64,000 nt of DNA from Immundisolibacterales bacterium. GTDB lineage: Bacteria > Pseudomonadota > Gammaproteobacteria > HK1. The stretch spans positions 62,001-126,000 of the forward strand of contig JAPOPW010000012.1 in assembly GCA_026712715.1 (NCBI GenBank). The letters run 5' to 3'. The stretch's first letter is position 1. The number at the start of each line of letters is the position of its first letter. The translations under genes were made by a program, and so were the position numbers. Under the pieces are notes generated by a model, which saw nothing but the letters and a program-made list of their open reading frames with translations, ran no database searches and was not told the DNA's origin. Positions 9,202 to 18,172 of the stretch are shown here, piece after piece.

Positions 9202-10479
9202 ATGATTGAGCCGAGCGGGTCTCGAGAGCCGCGGCGCAGGACGTCAGGCTCGCTTCCCTCGAGAGGTTTGCTGTTCGCAGCGTTGGGGGCCAGCATCGTT
9301 CTTCCGCTTGCGTTCACCGTCGCGCTGGGCAACGCGTGGCTCATTCATGCGCTCGATCAATTCAATTCGGATCTCTTGCGGATGCACGACCGGTTCATTC
9401 CGGTTGCGCGGACGAACGCTCGCGCCCACGCGGTGCATGTCGCGAGGGAAGTGGACGGTTTCTTGCTCGAGCGGTTGCAAGACGCAAATGCGATTGCGTC
9501 CGACCCGCGCGTGTCGAACGCCGCGAGAAGCGGAGCCAGGGCCCATCAGGCCCGGGGGTTCGACGATATGGACATCGAGGCGGTTGAAGCCGAGATGCGT
9601 GAGTTCCGGTCGCTCAGACTGTTCCCGAGACTGGACATCCATCTCTTCCATCATCTGTCGTCGAACCCTTTCTTGCTGGACGCCTCCGTTACCGACCGAT
9701 TCGGATACAACATCGCGATGAGCCACTCCATTCCCGACTTCGTGCAGCGCGATGAGCGGTGGTGGACAGCGGCATGGACGAACGGTCTCGACGTGGGAGA
9801 TCCCGAGTACGACAACCGCTCGAAGGTGAAATCTCTCTTCATCGCGATGCGGATCGACGAACCGATCTCCAATCGAGGGTTGGGGGTGCTGCGGGTACGT
9901 GTGGACTTGAACTACGTGCAGTCGATTCTGGATTCGACCGCCCGGTCCGTGCCCGGCATCGAGGTATCGGTGTTTGGTCCCGGCGGAGAGATGTTGGCGG
10001 ACTCGGAGCCGTGGCGCGAACGCAAGGGGGCCGCGACGCGTGCCGCGGGCGAGGGGGCGGAGCCTTCCGGGGCTGCGGGAGACCTGGCGGATGGCGACAC
10101 GATAGTGGAAGTCGCAACCACTGCCGCTCGCCCTGCCTATCGCCTGTTGCGTGCGGACTACGGCGGTCTCGGCTGGAAGGTCCGGGTCAGGGGGAAGCTT
10201 GATGAGATGTATCCGAACCTTGGCCCCCTGAAAACGATGGTGCAACAGGTGGCGGCGTGGCCGTGGTACCTCGCGGTGTTGAGTGGTGCCGGTGGCTTGG
10301 CGATCCTGGGGATATGTTCGGCCACCGTGTGGGGGCTTGCGCGAAGACACTCGCGGATTCGGCACGCCCGTTCATGGGCGACGACGCACCGGAGAAAGGA
10401 GCGAGTCCCTGTTCTGATGCTGCCGCCCCGCAAGAGCGACCCTGATTGCGTACCGAAGAGCCCTTTCTCGGCGCCCTGA
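9202..10479 (+). CDS. Cache-type membrane sensor without a recognisable output domain
   Basis: 425 aa from the ATG at 9202 (a GTG at 9187 would add 5). An N-terminal membrane helix (LLFAALGASIVLPLAFTVAL) is followed by about 300 residues of predicted periplasmic domain. Segments such as QRDERWWTAAW and LGVLRVRVDL are typical of double-Cache sensors of histidine kinases, GGDEF proteins and chemoreceptors. A second helix (WYLAVLSGAGGLAILGI) follows, then only about 55 basic, low-complexity residues. No HAMP, kinase, GGDEF or MCP domain is present. Base composition is less GC-rich than its neighbours. It may be a truncated gene or a stand-alone sensor subunit. Confidence 0.7.
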   Translation: MIEPSGSREPRRRTSGSLPSRGLLFAALGASIVLPLAFTVALGNAWLIHALDQFNSDLLRMHDRFIPVARTNARAHAVHVAREVDGFLLERLQDANAIASDPRVSNAARSGARAHQARGFDDMDIEAVEAEMREFRSLRLFPRLDIHLFHHLSSNPFLLDASVTDRFGYNIAMSHSIPDFVQRDERWWTAAWTNGLDVGDPEYDNRSKVKSLFIAMRIDEPISNRGLGVLRVRVDLNYVQSILDSTARSVPGIEVSVFGPGGEMLADSEPWRERKGAATRAAGEGAEPSGAAGDLADGDTIVEVATTAARPAYRLLRADYGGLGWKVRVRGKLDEMYPNLGPLKTMVQQVAAWPWYLAVLSGAGGLAILGICSATVWGLARRHSRIRHARSWATTHRRKERVPVLMLPPRKSDPDCVPKSPFSAP

Positions 10480-10639
10480 CCCTCGGCGAGCTGCGGCGGG
10501 TAGTCGAGCGAATTCGAAGACGGGATCCGACTTCCGCGAAAGCGCTCGAATTCCGGTCGAGTCGTACCGTCGCCGAAGCCGGCCGTGGCGTACCATGTCG
10601 AGCCGACCGACCTCGGTCGCGCCAGCGGAGGAACCGGCA

Positions 10640-11611
10640 ATGGCCGTTTCACGACGATCCTTCCTTCTGACCACGAGCATCGCCCCGCTCGCACTCCATG
10701 TCCCGACCGCCCATGCGGCCCCCGTCAAGGTGGCCGGCATCCACACCGTACCGGTGGAGAACGCCTGGAACTCGCGCCTGCACACCGCGATGCGGGAGGC
10801 GGATGCGGCGGGAACGATCGGGTATTCATTCTCCGAATCGGTGGCCAATACCGACTACCCGCGGGCCATGCGGCAATACGCCGACGAGGGCGCCCAACTG
10901 ATTGTCGGCGAGTCCTACGGGGTCGAGCGCGATGCACGTCAGGTTGCGAGGGACTATCCCGATACCGCGTTCCTGATGGGGTCCAGCGGCGGCCCCGACG
11001 GCAGCAATTTCAGCGTCTTCGGCACCTGGAACCACGAAGCGGCCTACCTGACCGGCATCCTGGCCGGATTCGTCAGCAAGGCGAACGTGTACGGCGCGGT
11101 TGGCGGGTACCCGATACCGGAGGTCAATCGGCTCATCCATGCCTTCCGGGACGGGGGGCGCGAGACCCGTCCCGATGCGAAGTTCCTCGTCGGCTTCATC
11201 GGCACCTGGTTCGACCCGCCCAAGGCCAAGGAGGCGGGACTCGCCCAGATCGACGCCGGGGCGGACGTGTTGTTCGGCGAACGCATCGGCACCGCCGACG
11301 CGGCCAGGGAGCGCGGCATCCTGAGCGTCGGCTCGCTCATCGACTACCTGCCGCGTTATCCGGGAACGGTGTTCGCCAACGCGATGTGGTACTTCCGTCC
11401 GATTGTCGATGCGGCGGCGGCGGACGTGGCGGCCGGGAACATCCAGGCCCGGGACTACAGCGAGTTCAGCTTCATGAAGCACGGCGGCAACGACATCGTG
11501 TTCGACGAGGGGCTGGTAACCGGCGAGGCCGTCGCCCTCATGGAAGAGAAGCGGGCCGCCATCAAGGACGGCTCCCTCGAGGTGGCGATCACCGACACCG
11601 AGCCGACCTGA
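10640..11611 (+). CDS. BMP/PnrA-family ABC substrate-binding protein (system 1)
   Basis: Exported ligand-binding protein of the basic membrane protein (Med/PnrA) family, 323 aa. The start at 10640 has GGAGG upstream and gives a Tat-like signal (SRRSFLLTTSIAPLAL, then HAAP); an in-frame start at 10595 lacks these features. Family features include NTDYPRAMRQYADEGAQLI, FGTWNHEAAYLTGILAG and TWFDPPKAKEAG. BMP proteins usually bind purine nucleosides or related compounds. It leads an operon with a double ATPase and two permeases. Confidence 0.9.
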   Translation: MAVSRRSFLLTTSIAPLALHVPTAHAAPVKVAGIHTVPVENAWNSRLHTAMREADAAGTIGYSFSESVANTDYPRAMRQYADEGAQLIVGESYGVERDARQVARDYPDTAFLMGSSGGPDGSNFSVFGTWNHEAAYLTGILAGFVSKANVYGAVGGYPIPEVNRLIHAFRDGGRETRPDAKFLVGFIGTWFDPPKAKEAGLAQIDAGADVLFGERIGTADAARERGILSVGSLIDYLPRYPGTVFANAMWYFRPIVDAAAADVAAGNIQARDYSEFSFMKHGGNDIVFDEGLVTGEAVALMEEKRAAIKDGSLEVAITDTEPT

Positions 11612-11672
11612 ACCTGACGAGCCGCGTCCCGATCGGACCGGGCGGCCGGACGGGGCGCACCGGGTCGGCGCC

Positions 11673-13232
11673 GTGTCGGAGTCGGGTGCGCCTTTCGTGA
11701 ACGAGGCGGCGCGCGAGGTCGTGCTGCGGGTCGCGGGGGGCACCAAGCGTTTCGGCGATCTCGTCGCCAACGACGACATCTCGCTCGAGCTCCGGCGCGG
11801 CGAGGTGCTGGGGCTTCTCGGCGAGAACGGGGCCGGCAAGACCACCTTGATGAGCATCCTGTTCGGTCACTACGTGGCCGACGAGGGCCGGATCGAGGCG
11901 TTCGGCGAGCCCTTGCCCCCAGGCTCGCCGCGGGCCGCCATCGCCGCCGGGATCGGCATGGTCCACCAGCACTTCACCCTCGCGGACAATCTGAGCGTGC
12001 TCGACAACATCGTCCTCGGATCGGAGCCGATGTGGCGGCTTCGCTCGGACCTCCGGGGAGCGGCCAGCCGCCTGCGGGAGCACTCCCGGCGTTTCGGACT
12101 CGATGTCCATCCGGATGCACTGATCGGCGAGCTCTCGGTGGGTGAGCGCCAGCGGGTGGAGATCCTGAAGGCGCTCTACCGCTCGGCCCGCATCCTGATC
12201 CTGGACGAACCCACCGCGGTGCTCACCCTCCAGGAAACCGAGTCCCTGTTCCGTACCCTGGGACAGATGGCCGCGCAGGGACTGTCGATCATCTTCATCA
12301 GCCACAAGCTGGACGAGGTGATTGCCGCCTGCGGTCGGGTGATGGTGTTGCGGGCCGGACGCGTGATCGGCGAGCGGCCGGCCACCGGAACCAATGCGTC
12401 GCGACTGGCCGAAATGATCGTCGGTCACGAAGTCCCGGCGACCCGACGATCGGCCGCGACCCCCGGTGAGCCGGTCTTCGAGCTGCGCGGCGTGAACGCG
12501 GGAACCGGCGGCCGGGACCGGCTCCACGACGTCGACCTCACCGTTCGCGCGCGGGAGATCGTCGGGGTCGCCGGCGTGGCGGGCAACGGACAGGGGTCGC
12601 TGGCCCGGGTGGCGGGCGGCCATGCCGCGCCGACGCGCGGACAGGCGTTGTTGTTCGGCGAAGATGCATCTCGCTCCTCGGCGTCCCGCGACGCGCGTGG
12701 CCGCGTCGCCAGAATCCCCGACGATCGCCACGCGCTCGGCATCGTTTCGGACCTGGCGCTGTGGGAGAACGCCATCCTCGACACGGCCAACCGGCGGCGT
12801 TTCGCCCGGTTCGGCATCATCCGGCGCCGTGAAGCGAAGGCATTCGCCGAGGAGCTGATCGAACGCTTCGACATCCGTTGTCGGGGTCCCGACACGCCCA
12901 CCGGCCTCCTGTCGGGCGGCAACATGCAAAAGCTCATCCTCGGACGTGTCTTCTCCGTTCGTCCACGCTTCATCATCGCCAACCAGCCGACCCGAGGGCT
13001 CGACGTCGGTGCCGCCGCCTACGTTCGCAAGTGTCTGCTCGAGGCGCGCGACGGGGGCGCCGCGGTGCTCGTGATTTCCGAAGACCTGGACGAAACGCTC
13101 TCCATCGCGGACCGGATTGCGGTGGTCCATCGGGGCCGCCTGTCGCCACCGAGGGCGGCCGAGAGCCTGACCAGGCGGGAAATCGGGCTGCTCATGGCGG
13201 GGCAGTGGGACACGGTCCGCGATGCGCGTTGA
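11673..13232 (+). CDS. BMP-type ABC importer ATPase, two nucleotide-binding domains
   Basis: 519 aa with two fused ABC domains, as in the ATPases of guanosine/ribose-type importers. Domain 1 has Walker A GENGAGKTT, signature LSVGERQR and Walker B LILDEPTAVLT. Domain 2 has a degenerate Walker A (GVAGNGQGS) and signature LSGGNMQK. An imperfect second site is normal in this family. The start codon is GTG, 62 nt after the SBP stop, and the end overlaps the permease start by 11 nt. Confidence 0.92.
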   Translation: MSESGAPFVNEAAREVVLRVAGGTKRFGDLVANDDISLELRRGEVLGLLGENGAGKTTLMSILFGHYVADEGRIEAFGEPLPPGSPRAAIAAGIGMVHQHFTLADNLSVLDNIVLGSEPMWRLRSDLRGAASRLREHSRRFGLDVHPDALIGELSVGERQRVEILKALYRSARILILDEPTAVLTLQETESLFRTLGQMAAQGLSIIFISHKLDEVIAACGRVMVLRAGRVIGERPATGTNASRLAEMIVGHEVPATRRSAATPGEPVFELRGVNAGTGGRDRLHDVDLTVRAREIVGVAGVAGNGQGSLARVAGGHAAPTRGQALLFGEDASRSSASRDARGRVARIPDDRHALGIVSDLALWENAILDTANRRRFARFGIIRRREAKAFAEELIERFDIRCRGPDTPTGLLSGGNMQKLILGRVFSVRPRFIIANQPTRGLDVGAAAYVRKCLLEARDGGAAVLVISEDLDETLSIADRIAVVHRGRLSPPRAAESLTRREIGLLMAGQWDTVRDAR

Positions 13233-14268
13233 GCGACGCGAGACCCCCAGCGCCTGGCTCGCGCTCGGTGCGCCATTCGCGGCGATCGCGTTGGCGCTGC
13301 TGGCCTGCACGCCGCTCATCATGTGGCACGGCTCGCCCGTGCTCGAAGCCTACGGATTGTTGCTCAAGGGCACCCTGGGGTCGCGGGGTGCCGCGACCGA
13401 GACCCTGACCCGGGCAACGCCGCTCGTCCTGACCGGGCTCGCGGCGGCGGTGGCGTTTCGCGCGAGGCTCTGGAACATCGGCGCGGAGGGCCAGCTCTAC
13501 CTCGGCGCGGCGGCGGCCGCCGCGGTGGGCGCCGGCGCCATCGCGGCGCCGCCCTGGATCCTGATTCCCCTCGTGCTCACGATCGGCGTTGCCGCCGGCG
13601 CACTGTGGCTGATCGGACCCGCCCTGCTCAAGACCCGCCTCGGCGTCGACGAGGTCGTGACGACCCTGCTGCTCAACTTCGTGATGCTGCTGTTCATCTC
13701 GATGATGATCGAGGGGCCGATGAAGGATCCGCTGGGGTTCGGCTGGCCCCAGTCGGCGCCGGTGCTGGACGAAGCGGCGCTTCCGAAGATCGTTCCGAAG
13801 TCCCGCCTTCACCTGGGATTCGTGATTGCCGTCGTCGCGGCGGTGGTGTTCTGGCTGATCGACACGCGGACGCGTTGGGGATTCGAGGCGCGCGCCGTCG
13901 GCTCCAATCCGGCCGCGGCCCGCTTTGCCGGCATGACCGTTCAGACGGTCATGATCAGGGTCGCGATCCTTTCCGGCGGGCTCGCCGGACTCGCGGGCGC
14001 GTGCGAGGTGACCGGGCTTCGCGGCTACCTCGCGCTCGACCTGTCGCCGGGCTTCGGCTACGCCGGAATCGTGGTCGCCATGCTGGCGCAGCTCCATCCG
14101 CTCGGGGTCATCGGCGCGGCCGTCTTCGTCGCGGGGGTGTTCGTCGGCGCCGACGCGATGGGCCGCACGCTCGGGGTGCCGGGCTTCATTGCCGACGTCA
14201 TCGTCGCCGCATCCCTGATGTGCATGCTGCTCGCCATGTTCGCGGCCCGGTACCGGATCCGGCGATGA
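13222..14268 (+). CDS. BMP-type ABC importer permease 1
   Basis: 348-aa membrane protein of the BPD_transp_2 (YufP/NupP-like) class with many hydrophobic helices. Characteristic segments are FRARLWNIGAEGQLYLG, LGVDEVVTTLLLNFVMLL and AVGSNPAAARFAGM. It overlaps the ATPase gene by 11 nt and the next permease by an ATGA junction, which indicates translational coupling. It forms a heterodimeric channel with permease 2. Confidence 0.93.
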   Translation: MRVERRETPSAWLALGAPFAAIALALLACTPLIMWHGSPVLEAYGLLLKGTLGSRGAATETLTRATPLVLTGLAAAVAFRARLWNIGAEGQLYLGAAAAAAVGAGAIAAPPWILIPLVLTIGVAAGALWLIGPALLKTRLGVDEVVTTLLLNFVMLLFISMMIEGPMKDPLGFGWPQSAPVLDEAALPKIVPKSRLHLGFVIAVVAAVVFWLIDTRTRWGFEARAVGSNPAAARFAGMTVQTVMIRVAILSGGLAGLAGACEVTGLRGYLALDLSPGFGYAGIVVAMLAQLHPLGVIGAAVFVAGVFVGADAMGRTLGVPGFIADVIVAASLMCMLLAMFAARYRIRR

Positions 14269-15212
14269 GCGAGCCGTTGGAGATCCTCCTCACCGCGAGC
14301 TTCTGGGCGGCGGCGGTGCGCATTGCCACGCCGCTCGTCTTCGGCACCCTGGGGGAGCTGGTGTGCGAACGCGCCGGGGTGCTGAACCTCGGAATCGAGG
14401 GAATCATGACCGCTGGCGCCATGGTCGGGTGGACGTCGGTGTACATGGGTGCGGACCTCTGGACCGGGGTGCTGCTCGCCGCAACCTGCGGGGCGGTCTT
14501 CGGCGCGCTGCACGCTCTGCTGACGGTCCCGCTCGGGCTCTCCCAGCACGTGGTCGGGCTCGGGGTGACCCTCCTCGCGTCGAGCCTGACGTACTTCAGC
14601 TACCGCCTGCTGCTGCCCGGCGCGTCCACCCCACCCACCATCGAGGCGTTTCAACCCATGTCCGTCCCGGGGCTCTCCGAGCTGCCCCTGGTCGGCGAGG
14701 CGCTGTTCAGCCAGACCCCCATGACCTGGCTTGCGCTGGCGCTGATTCTCGTCGCGGCCTACGTGCTGAACCGTACCCCGATGGGACTGGCGCTTCGCAT
14801 GGTCGGAGAGAACCCGCAGGCCGCCGAAGCCCAGGGCATCAGCGTCAATGCCGTGCGCATGACGGCGGTGATCGTGGGCAGCGCCCTGATGGCGATCGGC
14901 GGCGCCTTCCTTACCCTGGCCGCATTCAACAGCTTCTTCTTCACGATGGTCCAGGGGAGGGGGTGGGTATGCATCGCGCTCGTCGTGTTCGCCTCCTGGC
15001 GGCCCGGAAAGGCGTTGTTCGGAGCGCTGCTGTACGGGCTCTTCGATGCGTACCAGGTGCGGCTTCAGCACGCGGTGGCGAAGGAGATCCCCTATCAACT
15101 GTTCCTGATGACCCCCTACCTGCTGAGCATCCTGGCGCTGATCCTGATGTCGCGCCGCGCCACCTACCCGCAAGCGCTCATGAAGCCCTATCGAAGGGGC
15201 GAGCGGGGTTGA
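14265..15212 (+). CDS. BMP-type ABC importer permease 2
   Basis: 315 aa, BPD_transp_2 class (YufQ/NupQ-like). The start at 14265 overlaps the previous stop (ATGA); a much longer upstream reading of this frame only shadows permease 1. Hallmarks are GVLNLGIEGIM near the N-terminus, LRMVGENPQAAEAQGI and GRGWVCIALVVFASWRP. Last gene of this importer; it runs convergently into the malate/lactate-type dehydrogenase. Confidence 0.93.
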   Translation: MSEPLEILLTASFWAAAVRIATPLVFGTLGELVCERAGVLNLGIEGIMTAGAMVGWTSVYMGADLWTGVLLAATCGAVFGALHALLTVPLGLSQHVVGLGVTLLASSLTYFSYRLLLPGASTPPTIEAFQPMSVPGLSELPLVGEALFSQTPMTWLALALILVAAYVLNRTPMGLALRMVGENPQAAEAQGISVNAVRMTAVIVGSALMAIGGAFLTLAAFNSFFFTMVQGRGWVCIALVVFASWRPGKALFGALLYGLFDAYQVRLQHAVAKEIPYQLFLMTPYLLSILALILMSRRATYPQALMKPYRRGERG

Positions 15213-15228
15213 GCCGCCGGCCGCCCGC

Positions 15229-15266
15229 GACGTGCGAAGGCTTGCGACACGAAGGACTTCGCCGTC
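15229..15266. terminator. Imperfect hairpin between convergent genes
   Basis: GACG-T-GCGAAG at 15229-15239 pairs with CTTCGC-CGTC at 15257-15266: ten base pairs with one bulged T and a 17-nt loop. It sits between a plus-strand permease and a minus-strand dehydrogenase. No T-run is visible, so the assignment is tentative. Confidence 0.35.
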
Positions 15267-15326
15267 CCCGAACCGCCGCTCCGCGGGAAACGCCCGGTGT
15301 CTTCGGTGACGGGAGAGCGGCGCGGT

Positions 15327-16412
15327 TCAGGCGTTGGCGAGGAGGGCGGCCGCTTCGCTCCGGGGCAGTCCGACGAGCTCGCCGGCCGCGAGGATGCCGT
15401 CCCAGGTGACGGGGTCCACCGGCACCCCCTCCGCCATCCGCTTCTCGAGGTTCATCCGTTCGGGATCGCCCGGGACGAGGACCGGCTCGTCGGGGTTCGC
15501 GGGCGGCGACGAGGTGACGTAGTCGACGAGCTTGTCGATCTCGCGTTCCATCCACTCCGGCTCGACGAGGGAAGCCGGGTCGATGACGACGGTCAGCATG
15601 TGGTTGCAGATGGTGTCGAGCTCGTGCGTCTCCGGGTTCGAGGTCCCGCCCCCGCCGAGCACTCCGGCGAGCAGCTCCGCCGCGAAGAGGAAGCAATAGC
15701 CCTTGTGGAGCCCGAACGGCAGGATCGCGCCGCGCGCCGCCTCGTCCTCCGGGAACATGACCTTCGGGTCCGTCGTCGGCTGCCCGCCCGCGTCGACGAG
15801 GGTGCCGGGCGGCATCTCCTCGCCCTTGTTGAGGGCCACCCGGACCTTCCCCACCGCGACGAGACCCGTCGCCATGTCGAGGAGGAATGGCTCGTGCCGG
15901 GCCGTGCCGGGCACGCCGATGCAGATCGGGTTGGTGGCGAACCGTCCGTGGCTCCCCCGGTAGGGGGCGACGAGAGGCGGGTGACCGGTCACGTTCACGA
16001 AGTGGATGGAGACCATCCCGGCCGCGACCGCCATCTCCGCGTAGGTCCCGATGCGCCCGAGATGGTGGACGTTGCGAAGCGCCGCCACCACCGTGCCGAG
16101 CTCGCGCGCCCGCTCGATGAGCCGGTCCATCAGCTCCGCGCCGACCCGCTGACCGAACCCGAACCCGCCGTCGAACTGCATCACCGCCCCGCCGTCCCGG
16201 ACCAGGGAGAGCCCGGTGTTCGGGTGCATCGTGCGCTTGCGGATGTTCTCGACGTAGTGGGGTATGAGTCCGATCCCGTGGCTGTCGTGGCCCCGAAGGT
16301 TCGCGTCCACGAGGTGGTCGGAGACTTGTGCAGCCTCGGCGGGCTCGCTTCCCGCCCGTTCGAGGAGGGTGCGGATCACGCGCCGCAACTGGTTGTCCGT
16401 GAAGCTGTGCAT
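15327..16412 (-). CDS. Malate/L-lactate dehydrogenase-family NAD(P)H oxidoreductase (Ldh2/YbiC type)
   Basis: 361 aa of the Ldh_2 fold, which uses NAD(P) to reduce or oxidise 2-oxo/2-hydroxy acids such as malate, sulfolactate or ureidoglycolate. Family motifs are present: GHDSHGIGLIPHYVE near residues 43-57, VRNVHHLGRIGTYAE-type sequence around 115-130, and HGRFATNPICIGVP. The ATG at 16412 matches the usual N-terminus; an ATG four codons upstream at 16424 is possible. The Ldh2 family cannot be split into substrates by eye. Convergent with the BMP permease and divergent from the enoyl-CoA hydratase. Confidence 0.87.
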   Translation of the reverse strand: MHSFTDNQLRRVIRTLLERAGSEPAEAAQVSDHLVDANLRGHDSHGIGLIPHYVENIRKRTMHPNTGLSLVRDGGAVMQFDGGFGFGQRVGAELMDRLIERARELGTVVAALRNVHHLGRIGTYAEMAVAAGMVSIHFVNVTGHPPLVAPYRGSHGRFATNPICIGVPGTARHEPFLLDMATGLVAVGKVRVALNKGEEMPPGTLVDAGGQPTTDPKVMFPEDEAARGAILPFGLHKGYCFLFAAELLAGVLGGGGTSNPETHELDTICNHMLTVVIDPASLVEPEWMEREIDKLVDYVTSSPPANPDEPVLVPGDPERMNLEKRMAEGVPVDPVTWDGILAAGELVGLPRSEAAALLANA

Positions 16413-16602
16413 GGCGGCGCGCATTCTAGCCTGCGCGCGAGCGGGCTCAACGGGGTGCCGGCAAGGCATCATTGCAAGCCCCTCGGCGGGCGGCCGAAGG
16501 GCGCCTTGGAGCGCCTCGATCCGGGTGGCTCGCTCCGCGATCGAACGGGACCGGACGGGCTGGCCTATGATCCGGGCCCGCTTCATCCGGGAGGAACCGC
16601 AC

Positions 16603-17382
16603 ATGCCGGTCGAGCTCGAGCGCCGCGGCGCCGCCGCCATTCTCACCCTGAACCGGCCGGAAGCGCTGAACGCCCTCAGCTTCGCGGTGCTGCGCGAGAT
16701 CGAGGGGCGGATATCGGAGGTCGAGCGGGGGATCGAGGAGGGCGCGGTGCGCGCGCTCCTCGTGGCGGGGGCGGGCGAGCGCGCGTTCTGCGCCGGGGCG
16801 GACGTGACGGAGCTGATCGGCCGCACCCCCGTCGAGCACCGGCGGGGGCTGCGCTTCGGCCAGGCCCTCTTCGAGCGCATCTCGGACCTCCCGGTCCCGT
16901 CGATCGCCGTCATCGACGGGTTCGCCCTCGGGGGCGGACTCGAGCTCGCCATGGCCTGCACCTTCCGGCTCGCGAGCCCGGGCGCCCGCATGGGTCTTCC
17001 CGAGATCAAGCTCGGGCTCGTTCCGGGCTACGGCGGAACGCAGCGCCTGCCACGCCTCGTCGGCGAGGCGAACGCCCTCGACATCGTCATGACGGGCCGC
17101 ATGGTCGGGGCCGACGAAGGGCGTTCGATGGGGCTCGTCAACCGGATCGTCGAGGGCGATCCCATCGAGGCGGGGCTCGCTTTCGCGGCGGAGCTCGCCG
17201 GGTACTCCCTTCCCGTGCTGAGGCTCGCCCGCGACGCGGTGCGGCGGGCTCTCGACCTTCCGGTTCGCGAGGGTCTCGAGGTGGAGGCGGACGCCGGGGC
17301 CCTCTCGTACCAGACCGCCGACGCGGCCGAGGGAATGAACGCGTTCGTGGAGAAGCGCGCACCGGCGTTCCGCGATGCCTGA
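16603..17382 (+). CDS. Enoyl-CoA hydratase/isomerase family protein
   Basis: 259 aa, crotonase fold. GAGG sits just upstream of the ATG. Oxyanion-hole segments are visible: FCAGADVTEL near residue 64 and GFALGGGLELAMAC near 106, followed by PEIKLGLVPGYGGTQRLPRL. The conserved Glu positions of hydratases appear present (GGLELA and PEIKLG regions). It overlaps the following SDR by 8 nt, so the two act together, plausibly in degradation of a CoA thioester. The specific substrate is unknown. Confidence 0.9.
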   Translation: MPVELERRGAAAILTLNRPEALNALSFAVLREIEGRISEVERGIEEGAVRALLVAGAGERAFCAGADVTELIGRTPVEHRRGLRFGQALFERISDLPVPSIAVIDGFALGGGLELAMACTFRLASPGARMGLPEIKLGLVPGYGGTQRLPRLVGEANALDIVMTGRMVGADEGRSMGLVNRIVEGDPIEAGLAFAAELAGYSLPVLRLARDAVRRALDLPVREGLEVEADAGALSYQTADAAEGMNAFVEKRAPAFRDA

Positions 17383-18097
17383 ACGGCCGGCGGCGCGGGG
17401 CTCGTCCGTCGTCACCGGAGCGAGCCGCGGGATCGGGGCGGCGGTCGCGGTCGAGCTCGAGGCGCGCGGGTTCGAGGTCTGGTCGCTCTCACGGAGCGGC
17501 GACGCGCCCGCCGGGCGGGCGCTCACGTGCGACGTGACGGACGAGGCGGCGCTTCGCGAGGCGTTCTCGAGGATCGCGAAGGGGGGACCGATCGGCTCCC
17601 TCGTCAGCAACGCCGGGGTCCACGCGTCCGTCCAGAGCCGCAAGCTCGAGACCGCCGAGTACGAACGCATCATGTCCCTCAACGCGACCGCGGTGATGAC
17701 CGGGGCGCGCGAGATCTACCCGCACCTCGTGCGCGCGGGCGGGGGCACCATCATCAACATGGGCTCGTTCTTCGACCGGATGGCGGTCCCCTACAACCTC
17801 GCCTACTGCGCGTCGAAGGCGGCCGTCGGGGCGATGACCCGGTGCCTCGCCGCGGAGTGGGCGGAGCAGTCGATCCGGGTCATCAACGTCGCTCCCGGGT
17901 ACGTCGAGACGGCCCTCAACCGCGAGTTCCTCGCGCGCGAGGACATGCGCCGCTACCTGGAGTCGCGGGTGCCGCTCAAGCGCGCGGGCCGTCCGGAGGA
18001 AGTGGCGCGCCTCGTCGCCGCCCTCCTCACGGAGGACATTCCCTACCTCACCGGCGAGACCATCTACGTGGACGCCTCGCACGCCATCTCCCACTGA
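17375..18097 (+). CDS. Short-chain dehydrogenase/reductase
   Basis: 240 aa, classical SDR. The cofactor motif TGASRGIG is at residues 14-21, NAG near 79-81, and the catalytic residues are Ser131, Tyr144 and Lys148 (YCASK), with the normal S-x12-Y spacing. The C-terminal PYLTGETIYVDASHA resembles FabG-like SDRs. It overlaps the enoyl-CoA hydratase gene by 8 nt, which suggests a shared pathway such as successive hydration and oxidation steps. Confidence 0.91.
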   Translation: MPERPAARGSSVVTGASRGIGAAVAVELEARGFEVWSLSRSGDAPAGRALTCDVTDEAALREAFSRIAKGGPIGSLVSNAGVHASVQSRKLETAEYERIMSLNATAVMTGAREIYPHLVRAGGGTIINMGSFFDRMAVPYNLAYCASKAAVGAMTRCLAAEWAEQSIRVINVAPGYVETALNREFLAREDMRRYLESRVPLKRAGRPEEVARLVAALLTEDIPYLTGETIYVDASHAISH

Positions 18098-18172
18098 GTC
18101 CGCCCGGGGCGGGGACCGGGCTGCGGGCGGGGCGGGGACGCCGCCGCGACGAGGTTCGGTGATTCTTCCGGG

